Assembly (NCBI GenBank): GCA_904420235.1 | Contig: CAJFUS010000168.1 | Span: 1 to 6,115, forward strand | Length of the DNA stretch: 6,115 bases | Reading direction: 5' to 3' | Origin: Candidatus Neoanaerotignum tabaqchaliae | Lineage (GTDB): Bacteria; Bacillota; Clostridia; Lachnospirales; Anaerotignaceae | Shown: positions 1 through 4,893 of the stretch, piece by piece | How positions within the stretch are numbered: the stretch's first letter is position 1 | Layout of the letters: each line of letters starts with the position of its first letter | Translations under genes and position numbers: made by a program | The notes under the pieces: model-generated | What the model saw: only the letters and a program-made list of their open reading frames with translations | Told to the model about the DNA's origin: nothing | Databases searched by the model: none

Positions 1-1
1 A

Positions 2-31
2 GGGCAGCACCTTTAAAAATGGGTTCTGCCC
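2..31 (-). terminator. Possible metK terminator hairpin, cut by window edge
   Basis: A hairpin with outer stem GGGCAG/CTGCCC (6 bp), a 1x1 mismatch, then ACC/GGT and a 10-base loop lies about 110 bases past the metK stop. On the minus strand the base after the stem, at position 1, is T, and any U-tract would fall outside the window. On the plus strand no T run follows. I infer a terminator for metK, but the deciding bases are not visible. Confidence 0.35.
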
Positions 32-143
32 AAGGTAACTAATGGCATATCTTATATCAGTTTTTTCAGTTTACACAAAACTCGAAATGGTCTCCGGAAA
101 CCAATTTTCAGGCTTTCCGTTCTTTATAAAACAGCTTATTTAA
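32..143. other. Noncoding gap downstream of metK
   Basis: No gene with a start codon and ribosome binding site is visible here. On the minus strand one short frame stays open to the window edge and reads TEKTDIRYAISYLGQNPFLK onward. It is preceded by a stop and has no ATG, GTG or TTG, so it is not called a gene. The region is treated as the 3' untranslated part of the metK transcript. Confidence 0.4.
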
Positions 144-1271
144 TTACTTAAATACATCTACCATATCAAGCTTTTCCCATGGAAGGTCAAGGTCGTTTCT
201 TCCAAAGTGGCCATAAGATGCAACCTGTTTGTATATTGGCCTTCTTAAGTCAAGTCTTTCTATAATGCCCTTTGGTGTAAGGTCAAAATTCTTCTGCACA
301 AGCTCCTCCAGCTTTTCGTCAGCTATTTTGCCTGTTCCAAACGTATTTACATGAACTGAAACAGGCTGTGCCACACCAATGGCATAGGCAAGCTGTATCT
401 CGCACTTTTCAGCAGCTCCACTGGCAACAATGTTTTTGGCCACATGTCTTGCAGCATAGCAGGCGCTTCTATCAACTTTTGTTGGGTCTTTTCCAGAGAA
501 AGCCCCGCCGCCATGTCTGGCATATCCGCCGTATGTATCAACTATTATTTTTCTTCCTGTAAGTCCGCTGTCGCCCTGAGGTCCGCCTATAACAAATCTT
601 CCTGTTGGATTTATAAAATATTTTGTGTCATCATCAAGAAGCTGAGCCGGTATAACCTCTTTTATTATCTTCTCAATAATGTCTTTTTCTATCGTTTCGT
701 GGTCAACTTCCGGTGAGTGCTGTGTTGATATTACAACAGTGTCAACCCTTACAGGCTTATCATCAATATACTCAACGGTAACCTGAGATTTTCCGTCAGG
801 ACGAAGATATTTTAAAATGCCCGTTTTTCTGGCCTCTGTAAGCTTTCTTGTAAGCCTGTGGGCAAGATAAATTGGCATTGGCATATACTCATCGGTTTCA
901 TTGCAGGCAAAGCCGAACATCATACCCTGGTCTCCGGCTCCGTCGTTGTCAACACCCATAGCAATATCAGGTGACTGGCCATGAACAGATGTTATAACCG
1001 AGCATGAATCCGCGTCGAATCCATACTTAGCCCTTGTATAGCCTATCTCTCTCACAGTATCCCTAACAACAGACTCGATATCAACATAACAATTTGTTGT
1101 TATCTCGCCTATAACAAAAATTACTCCTGTTGTAGTGGTTGTTTCGCAGGCAACCCTTGCCATTGGGTCTTTGGCTAAAATAGCATCCAAAATAGCGTCT
1201 GACACTTGGTCGCATATTTTATCTGGGTGTCCCTCAGTAACAGACTCTGATGTAAAAAGTCTTTTAGACAT
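144..1271 (-). CDS. metK: S-adenosylmethionine synthetase (methionine adenosyltransferase)
   Basis: This cytosolic enzyme makes S-adenosylmethionine from methionine and ATP, releasing phosphate and pyrophosphate (EC 2.5.1.6). The 375-residue product is close to the bacterial family length of about 380-400. Visible family marks are the N-terminal GHPDKICDQVSDAILDAIL block (residues 14-32) with His15 and Asp17, the GAGDQGMMFG motif (111-120), NPTGRFVIGGPQGDSGLTGR (221-240), and the glycine-rich loop GGGAFSGKDPTKVDRSA (254-270). The C-terminal IYKQVASYGHFGR block (346-358) is also typical. All three domains are present, so the gene looks intact. The ATG start is set by an AGGAGGA ribosome binding site about 10 bases upstream. 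The leader carries a SAM-I riboswitch, so the product is expected to repress its own expression. It forms a single-gene unit, with azlD ending about 400 bases upstream. Confidence 0.98.
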   Translation of the reverse strand: MSKRLFTSESVTEGHPDKICDQVSDAILDAILAKDPMARVACETTTTTGVIFVIGEITTNCYVDIESVVRDTVREIGYTRAKYGFDADSCSVITSVHGQSPDIAMGVDNDGAGDQGMMFGFACNETDEYMPMPIYLAHRLTRKLTEARKTGILKYLRPDGKSQVTVEYIDDKPVRVDTVVISTQHSPEVDHETIEKDIIEKIIKEVIPAQLLDDDTKYFINPTGRFVIGGPQGDSGLTGRKIIVDTYGGYARHGGGAFSGKDPTKVDRSACYAARHVAKNIVASGAAEKCEIQLAYAIGVAQPVSVHVNTFGTGKIADEKLEELVQKNFDLTPKGIIERLDLRRPIYKQVASYGHFGRNDLDLPWEKLDMVDVFK

Positions 1272-1298
1272 ATAATAAATTCCTCCTCTTGATGTAAT

Positions 1299-1319
1299 AA
1301 AAAAAGACCCGTCAGGGTC
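1299..1319 (-). terminator. Terminator-like hairpin between SAM riboswitch and metK
   Basis: On the minus strand the bases read GACCC-TGAC-GGGTC followed by seven T, which is a 5-bp GC-rich stem with a tetraloop and a U-tract. It lies 10 bases past the riboswitch aptamer and about 30 bases before the metK start. This is where the expression platform of a SAM-I riboswitch is expected. The stem is short. The only antiterminator pairing I can see is a weak one, CAGGG in the aptamer with CCCTG here. Confidence 0.7.
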
Positions 1320-1329
1320 ACATTAAACA

Positions 1330-1429
1330 GCTCATCTTACGCATTTTAAAATACGTGGGAATTAGCACCGTACAAAAAGCCGGTTGCCGGGTGTCACAGG
1401 GCCCTGTCCCTCGACCACTCTTGATAAGC
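1330..1429 (-). promoter_or_regulatory. SAM-I (S-box) riboswitch aptamer
   Basis: The metK leader contains the conserved blocks of the SAM-I riboswitch in the right order. The 5' P1 strand GCTTATC is followed by AAGAGTGG and GAGGGAC, then ACCCGGCAACC (1392-1382), GGTGCTAATTCC (1369-1358), a P4 hairpin (ACGTATTTTAAAATGCGT), and the closing strand GATGAGC (1336-1330). GCTTATC and GATGAGC pair over seven positions, including one G-U, to close P1. The aptamer binds S-adenosylmethionine. When SAM is plentiful P1 is stable and downstream expression stops, most likely through the hairpin at 1306-1319. Control of metK by this class is common in Bacillota. Confidence 0.96.
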
Positions 1430-1456
1430 AAGCCATATTAAAATATTAATAACAGT

Positions 1457-1484
1457 ATTTTAACACAAAAATATTATATTTCAA
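1457..1484 (-). promoter_or_regulatory. Predicted sigma-A promoter of the riboswitch-metK transcript
   Basis: On the minus strand a TTGAAA -35 box (1484-1479) and a TAAAAT -10 box (1462-1457) are separated by 16 bases. This puts the transcript start near 1450, about 20 bases before the aptamer. Position and boxes fit a housekeeping promoter, but the flanks are very AT-rich, so other box choices are possible. Confidence 0.6.
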
Positions 1485-1513
1485 TATAAATTTTTAAATT
1501 ACTCGCCAATTTA

Positions 1514-1550
1514 TAAAAAACAGTAGAATTCACATTACATCTGTTTTTTA
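1514..1550. terminator. Bidirectional terminator-like inverted repeat between azlCD and metK
   Basis: A perfect 10-bp inverted repeat, TAAAAAACAG and CTGTTTTTTA, is separated by 17 bases. Because the arms carry A and T runs, it would give a hairpin with a U-tract in either direction. Its place between the azlD stop and the metK promoter suits termination of the azlCD transcript. The stem has little GC, so efficiency is uncertain. Confidence 0.42.
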
Positions 1551-1635
1551 CTCTTAAAAATTAATCAAACTTTTTATTTTAATAACTAATTTTTACACCT
1601 GTAAATTAAATAATCACATAAAATTATTAAAATAA

Positions 1636-1650
1636 GGATAATTTTTACCC
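1636..1650 (-). terminator. Weak terminator candidate just past azlD
   Basis: On the minus strand GGGTAA-AAA-TTATCC forms a 6-bp hairpin (one G-U pair, three-base loop) followed by TTATTTTAAT, 27 bases after the azlD stop. It is weak because of the small loop and the interrupted T run. The inverted repeat at 1514-1550 is the alternative. Confidence 0.3.
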
Positions 1651-1676
1651 AATTAAACATAAAAAATACAATAAAT

Positions 1677-2003
1677 CTAAAACACAGCCTGAACAAGAAA
1701 CATATATAAAACCGTACCAGCACCTATGCTTAAAAGCATATTTCTTTTCCAAACATGCAGAACACATATTAAAATAAGCGCCAAAGCCTCCGGTATTCCA
1801 TGACTTCCTGAAAACAACGATACATCTTTAAGAGAGTAAACCACAAGAAGTCCCATTACGGCGTAAGGCAAAACACCTCCAAGATATTTAACCGTATCAG
1901 GAATTTTTTTGCCTGACGGGAAAACAATAAACGGTATAAATCTTGTAAGCATTGTTCCCGCAACAACAGCAGCTATTGTTATAACGCTTTCTGCAACTGT
2001 CAA
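1677..2003 (-). CDS. azlD: AzlD-type branched-chain amino acid transporter small subunit
   Basis: This is the small membrane subunit that pairs with AzlC to export branched-chain amino acids; in E. coli the related pair is YgaZH. The 108-residue product has the usual AzlD length and about four hydrophobic segments. It carries family-typical stretches: TRFIPFIVFPSGKKIPDTVKYLGG near residues 20-43, LPYAVMGLLVVYSLKD, and the C-terminal WKRNMLLSIGAGTVLYMFLVQ. The start is TTG at 2003. An in-frame TGA lies two codons upstream and the first ATG is inside the first membrane segment, so TTG is the only sensible start. The bases TTGA are shared with the azlC stop codon, suggesting translational coupling. 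A weak GAAGGGTGA-like binding site precedes it. Substrate is inferred from the family; methionine export is known for some relatives. Confidence 0.9.
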   Translation of the reverse strand: MTVAESVITIAAVVAGTMLTRFIPFIVFPSGKKIPDTVKYLGGVLPYAVMGLLVVYSLKDVSLFSGSHGIPEALALILICVLHVWKRNMLLSIGAGTVLYMFLVQAVF

Positions 2004-2695
2004 CTTTCACCCTTCTTCCTTATTGCAACAAAAAACACAACAATAAAAATCATAGCCGGTATCATAAAATTATCCGGTCCAAAAACAATAAGTGTCGCCA
2101 AGGATAAAATCACACCGCTTAAGGCCGGTGTGTGTGTTTTTGTTCCAATCCACTGTTCAATAAATATAACAACAAAAAGCGCCGTAAGAACAAATTCTAT
2201 ACCTGATGTATCAAATGTTATAAAGCTCCCCAAAACAGCTCCTATTGTAGCCCCTGAAACCCAATAAAAATGATTCAGAGCCGTTACAAAAAACATAAAC
2301 CACCCTTTGTCTACTCCTCTTGGAATTCCAGCGGAGCAATTTATTGAAAATGACTCATCACACATTCCAAAAATAAGATAGAGTTTTTTAAGTCCCAATC
2401 CGCTAAACTTTTCAAGCATTGATATGCCATAAAATATGTGCCGCGCGTTTACCATAATTGCCATAATAAAGGCCGCTACCGGATTAAATGCCGAAAGCAA
2501 AAGATTTACTGTTACAAACTCCATTGAACCGGCAAATATAAGCAGACTCATAAATATGGGATATATTATAGAAAAACCCTTACTGCTCATCAAAAACCCA
2601 TAAGATATTCCAAGAAATAAAAATCCGGCCAAAATTGGCACTGTATACGGAAAAGCCGCCTTCAATGCCTTAGTTTTAACTCCCAAAAAAATCAC
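2000..2695 (-). CDS. azlC: AzlC-family branched-chain amino acid permease
   Basis: This is the large subunit of the AzlCD exporter, an integral inner-membrane protein. Its 231 residues match the family length. The N-terminus (KALKAAFPYTVPILAGFLFLGISYGFLM, about residues 9-36) and the middle (NARHIFYGISMLEKF, then KKLYLIFGMCDESFS) are characteristic of AzlC. At least five hydrophobic segments follow one another, ending in a lysine-rich cytoplasmic tail (AIRKKGES). The start is uncertain. GTG at 2695 has an AAAGG only two bases before it, which is too close. TTG at 2686 would lie about 12 bases after the same AGG and would shorten the protein by three residues. An in-frame stop upstream rules out a longer form. 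It overlaps azlD by four bases and is the first gene of the operon. A TATAAT box lies about 30 bases upstream. Confidence 0.93.
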   Translation of the reverse strand: MIFLGVKTKALKAAFPYTVPILAGFLFLGISYGFLMSSKGFSIIYPIFMSLLIFAGSMEFVTVNLLLSAFNPVAAFIMAIMVNARHIFYGISMLEKFSGLGLKKLYLIFGMCDESFSINCSAGIPRGVDKGWFMFFVTALNHFYWVSGATIGAVLGSFITFDTSGIEFVLTALFVVIFIEQWIGTKTHTPALSGVILSLATLIVFGPDNFMIPAMIFIVVFFVAIRKKGES

Positions 2696-2724
2696 TGCCT
2701 TTACATAAGCGATATAATTTTTTG

Positions 2725-2753
2725 ATTATAGCACACAATTAATTAAAATTCCA
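2725..2753 (-). promoter_or_regulatory. Predicted promoter of azlCD
   Basis: A perfect TATAAT -10 box lies at 2730-2725 on the minus strand. At 17-base spacing the -35 position reads TGGAAT (2753-2748), a poor match, so the promoter may be weak or need an activator. The predicted start, near 2718, gives a leader of only about 20 bases. The box sits directly after the terminator of the upstream gene, which supports a separate azlCD unit. Confidence 0.5.
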
Positions 2754-2754
2754 C

Positions 2755-2783
2755 AAAAAAACAGGGCATATAAAATATGTCCT
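2755..2783 (-). terminator. Second tandem terminator after the glycoside hydrolase gene
   Basis: On the minus strand a 9-bp stem (AGGACATAT with ATATGCCCT, one non-Watson-Crick A/G-type wobble position read as G-U on the other strand) with a three-base loop is followed by G and seven T (2761-2755). It lies 19 bases beyond the stronger hairpin at 2802-2819 and looks like a back-up intrinsic terminator insulating azlC. Confidence 0.6.
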
Positions 2784-2792
2784 CTAAATTTT

Positions 2793-2819
2793 AAAAAATA
2801 AGGACGCCATAAGGCGTCC
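2793..2819 (-). terminator. Intrinsic terminator of the glycoside hydrolase gene
   Basis: On the minus strand GGACGCC-TTAT-GGCGTCC forms a perfect 7-bp GC-rich stem with a four-base loop, followed by TTATTTTTT. It begins 11 bases past the stop codon of the hydrolase gene. This is a standard strong intrinsic terminator. Confidence 0.9.
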
Positions 2820-2829
2820 CATTAATTTT

Positions 2830-4449
2830 TTATTTCTGTGCAAACGATACAGTTCCGTCGGCTGCTTTTGTTAAAGTATATGTTTTTGTAACCGAGTATC
2901 CGTTTGAGGCTTTAAACACAGCCTGAAGCGTATGCTCACCGGCAGTTATTGACGATGTGTTAAGAGTAACAGCAAATGGCATAGCCGATGACGCTCCTAT
3001 TTGAACTCCATCAAGAGTATATGTTACATTTACACTTTGATTAATAACATCACAGTAAGCTCTTAACTGTATATTTCCCGAAAGTCCACTGGCTCCATTA
3101 AGTTTCGTAAATGACGGTGCCGTTTGATTTAATGTTTTAACAAGTGTTGGATTATTAGCCACAGCATTGTCATAGGCTGCCTTAACAGTGCTGTTTCCGT
3201 TAAGAGTATATGTATATCCTCCAAGATTCTTATCAAAGTGAACTATGGCCTTTACTTGTGGATAAACCATATTAAGTGTTCCATAAAGCTCTGTAATTCT
3301 GTTTGCCGCAAAAGCCGATAAATTCTCACTTCCGCTTGGAATAGCATAACCGCTTCCGGACTCTGTAACCATAACAGGCTTGTTATATTTTCCAGCTAAA
3401 TCAACTACATGCTCTATATTTTTAACGGCATCAGCATATTGATTAAGTCCAAAATACATATCATTTACATCGCCTGCAGACGAAGGACTGTTGGCATACT
3501 GATATTTATTTAAATATAACGAAACGCCAACCCAGTCTACAAGAGAGGAATCAGGCCAGAAACTTTCCATGTCCTCTCCCCATGGCGAGGCATAGCTTGG
3601 TGAAAATACAAGGGCCACATTCGGCGCAATGTTCCTTGCCATATTAGCTATTCTTGTATAGGCCGTTTTAAATTCTGCCGGAGTTGTTTTTGTTGTCCAA
3701 ACATTCATTTCTCCGCCTATTCGCAAAAAGGCCGGTCCATTAAGTGTAGCCATATATGATAATGTTTCATTAATAGCTCCGTCAAGGCTTCCGCTGTTTA
3801 CCTGCGATACTGTGTTTCCCTCGCTTGGAAAATTAAGATTGATTAATATAGCCTTGCTTCCATCATCAAACTCGTCTATTTTCCAAGCAAAGTCATCGGC
3901 AGAGTTATGACCGCTGCCAAGTTCTACATAAAATGAAACTATTGAAGAGTTTTTAGCGTCGCTTTCATAAGACTCGTTATAGCACCTTCCATATAAAACT
4001 CCGCTTGTCGGCTCGTTTTTAGCCCCATAATAAGGAGCCTGAGCATTTGTAACTGTATAAACCTCGGCCATTGGGTCAATTTTTCTTATGCGCTCTTTAG
4101 CCATAATAACTGCGTCGGTAAAGTTAAGATACGTTCCGGTGTCAATAACTCCTTGAAGGGCTTCATTAGCCTTCTGCATTTTTCCCATGCCCTCGTAAAG
4201 AGAATATGTATTGTAATATACATTATATCTTACTCCGGCCGTGTCAGTGTCCATTGGAAGGCCGCTGTAATAATTAAGCAAAGCCTCTCCTGTTGAAATC
4301 ATTGCGTTTGCGTCGCCTGACTGCTGTGCCTGCTGAAAAGCTGTAAGATATGGCCAATATCCAGATGGGTGGGCACCGTAAGCAGCCACGCCACCAAATA
4401 AAGACAGTCCTATGCCCAAGGCTGCCGCTCTTTTAAATACCTTTCTCAA
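2830..4449 (-). CDS. Secreted glycoside hydrolase, GH26-like, with C-terminal Ig-like domain
   Basis: This is probably an extracellular polysaccharide-degrading enzyme; the substrate is not known, though mannan is typical of GH26. The 539 residues begin with a signal peptide (KR-rich start, hydrophobic core 8-23, likely cut near AYGA at 23-26). Residues 30-125 are helical and TPR-like. A (beta/alpha)8-type domain spans about 135-430. Its RIGGEMNVW (243-251) gives the likely acid/base Glu247, and VMVTESGSG (359-367) gives the likely nucleophile Glu363. The FWPDSSLVDWVGVSLY stretch (297-312) lies between them, as in GH26 and other clan GH-A enzymes. Residues about 444-527 form an Ig-like beta domain (TYTLDGVQIG, AGEHTLQAVF). 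There is no LPXTG, SLH or dockerin, so it is probably released. The start is TTG at 4449, eight bases after AAGGAGG, with an in-frame TGA immediately before. It is a single-gene unit with its own promoter and two terminators. Confidence 0.78.
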   Translation of the reverse strand: MRKVFKRAAALGIGLSLFGGVAAYGAHPSGYWPYLTAFQQAQQSGDANAMISTGEALLNYYSGLPMDTDTAGVRYNVYYNTYSLYEGMGKMQKANEALQGVIDTGTYLNFTDAVIMAKERIRKIDPMAEVYTVTNAQAPYYGAKNEPTSGVLYGRCYNESYESDAKNSSIVSFYVELGSGHNSADDFAWKIDEFDDGSKAILINLNFPSEGNTVSQVNSGSLDGAINETLSYMATLNGPAFLRIGGEMNVWTTKTTPAEFKTAYTRIANMARNIAPNVALVFSPSYASPWGEDMESFWPDSSLVDWVGVSLYLNKYQYANSPSSAGDVNDMYFGLNQYADAVKNIEHVVDLAGKYNKPVMVTESGSGYAIPSGSENLSAFAANRITELYGTLNMVYPQVKAIVHFDKNLGGYTYTLNGNSTVKAAYDNAVANNPTLVKTLNQTAPSFTKLNGASGLSGNIQLRAYCDVINQSVNVTYTLDGVQIGASSAMPFAVTLNTSSITAGEHTLQAVFKASNGYSVTKTYTLTKAADGTVSFAQK

Positions 4450-4464
4450 TCATATCTCCTCCTT
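4447..4464 (-). promoter_or_regulatory. Ribosome binding site with overlapping ATG and TTG starts
   Basis: AAGGAGGAG (4464-4456) is followed by ATATGATTG. The TTG at 4449 opens the hydrolase frame eight bases after GGAGG. The ATG at 4453 is in another frame, four bases after GGAGG, and opens only MIEKGI before a stop at 4433. The hydrolase frame has TGA directly upstream of TTG, so no longer start exists. The ATG could compete for ribosomes and lower expression. Confidence 0.7.
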
Positions 4465-4553
4465 AAAAAGAATGATTTGTAAAAATATATAAAAAATACT
4501 AAATTTGTAAGATATAAATAAAAATAATTTAATATTTTTTATATAATGGTTTC

Positions 4554-4582
4554 ATTATACAACTTTTACATTGCATATTCAA
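4554..4582 (-). promoter_or_regulatory. Predicted sigma-A promoter of the glycoside hydrolase gene
   Basis: On the minus strand TTGAAT (4582-4577) and TATAAT (4559-4554) are separated by exactly 17 bases. This is close to the housekeeping consensus, with a perfect -10 box. It predicts a start near 4547 and an AT-rich leader of about 100 bases before the TTG start. I see no riboswitch-like fold in that leader. Confidence 0.75.
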
Positions 4583-4623
4583 CATATTTCATATTAATAA
4601 AACGCATTTTCAGAACAAAAGTT

Positions 4624-4654
4624 ATATAATTAAAAATTATATTTTAATTAAAAT
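4624..4654. repeat. Adjacent AT-only palindromes upstream of the hydrolase promoter
   Basis: An 8-bp inverted repeat with a three-base centre (ATATAATT-AAA-AATTATAT, 4624-4642) abuts a perfect 14-base palindrome (ATTTTAATTAAAAT, 4641-4654). Together they lie about 40 bases upstream of the -35 box. They could be a binding site for a regulator or DNA-bending protein, or a chance product of very AT-rich DNA. Confidence 0.3.
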
Positions 4655-4672
4655 TCAGTTTACTTTTTTCTC

Positions 4673-4710
4673 AAAAGTATTGATTAGTTTAATGAAAAAC
4701 ATATACTTTT
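4673..4710. repeat. Inverted repeat AAAAGTAT / ATACTTTT
   Basis: Perfect 8-base arms at 4673-4680 and 4703-4710 are separated by 22 bases. The distance between arm centres is 30 bases, about three helical turns. The repeat lies about 90 bases upstream of the hydrolase -35 box. It may be a widely spaced operator, but low base complexity makes chance a serious alternative. The rest of the 4450-4851 gap contains no credible gene. Confidence 0.25.
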
Positions 4711-4760
4711 TAAAATTTTTTCACATCTCACCTTAACTATTCATATCAAAACATAAAAAC

Positions 4761-4797
4761 CGCAAATCAATTTCCTTTAAGAATATCTGCGTTTTTT
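4761..4797. terminator. Terminator-like hairpin with T runs on both sides
   Basis: CGCAAAT (4761-4767) pairs with ATCTGCG (4785-4791) at six of seven positions, and a small AT upper stem may extend it. On the plus strand TTTTTT follows; on the minus strand GTTTTT follows. On the minus strand it would be a second stop about 60 bases beyond the terminator of the PLP enzyme gene. No plus-strand gene is visible that would need it. Confidence 0.4.
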
Positions 4798-4851
4798 GAT
4801 TTTTTAAAATTCAACAGCTTACTCTTTTCAATTAAAATTTTAATGCATATC

Positions 4852-4876
4852 AAAAACCGGCGCAAAATTGCGCCGG
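4852..4876 (-). terminator. Intrinsic terminator of the PLP-dependent sulfur amino acid enzyme gene
   Basis: CCGGCGCA-AAAT-TGCGCCGG is a perfect 8-bp GC-rich stem (nine pairs possible with a two-base loop). On the minus strand it is followed by five T (4856-4852). It starts 17 bases after the stop codon at 4894 and stands out sharply from the AT-rich surroundings. Confidence 0.92.
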
Positions 4877-4893
4877 AAAGCATCTTTATAAAA

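Noticed and set aside
1..76. Minus-strand frame open to the left edge, peptide-like (IRYAISYLGQNPFLK)
   Set aside because: It has a stop just upstream, no usable start codon and no binding site. It also covers a hairpin, so chance or a relic is more likely. More sequence to the left would decide.
89..102. Imperfect palindrome GGTCTCCGGAAACC
   Set aside because: It has no room for a loop, contains a mismatch, and has no clear position relative to a promoter.
368..716. Short plus-strand and minus-strand open frames inside metK
   Set aside because: They overlap a complete metK gene in other frames, lack ribosome binding sites, and do not resemble any known protein.
4681..4791. Tiny minus-strand frames in the 4450-4851 gap (for example 15 codons from a GTG after AAGG)
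   Set aside because: They are very short, AT-driven in composition, and not backed by good spacing or any family resemblance.
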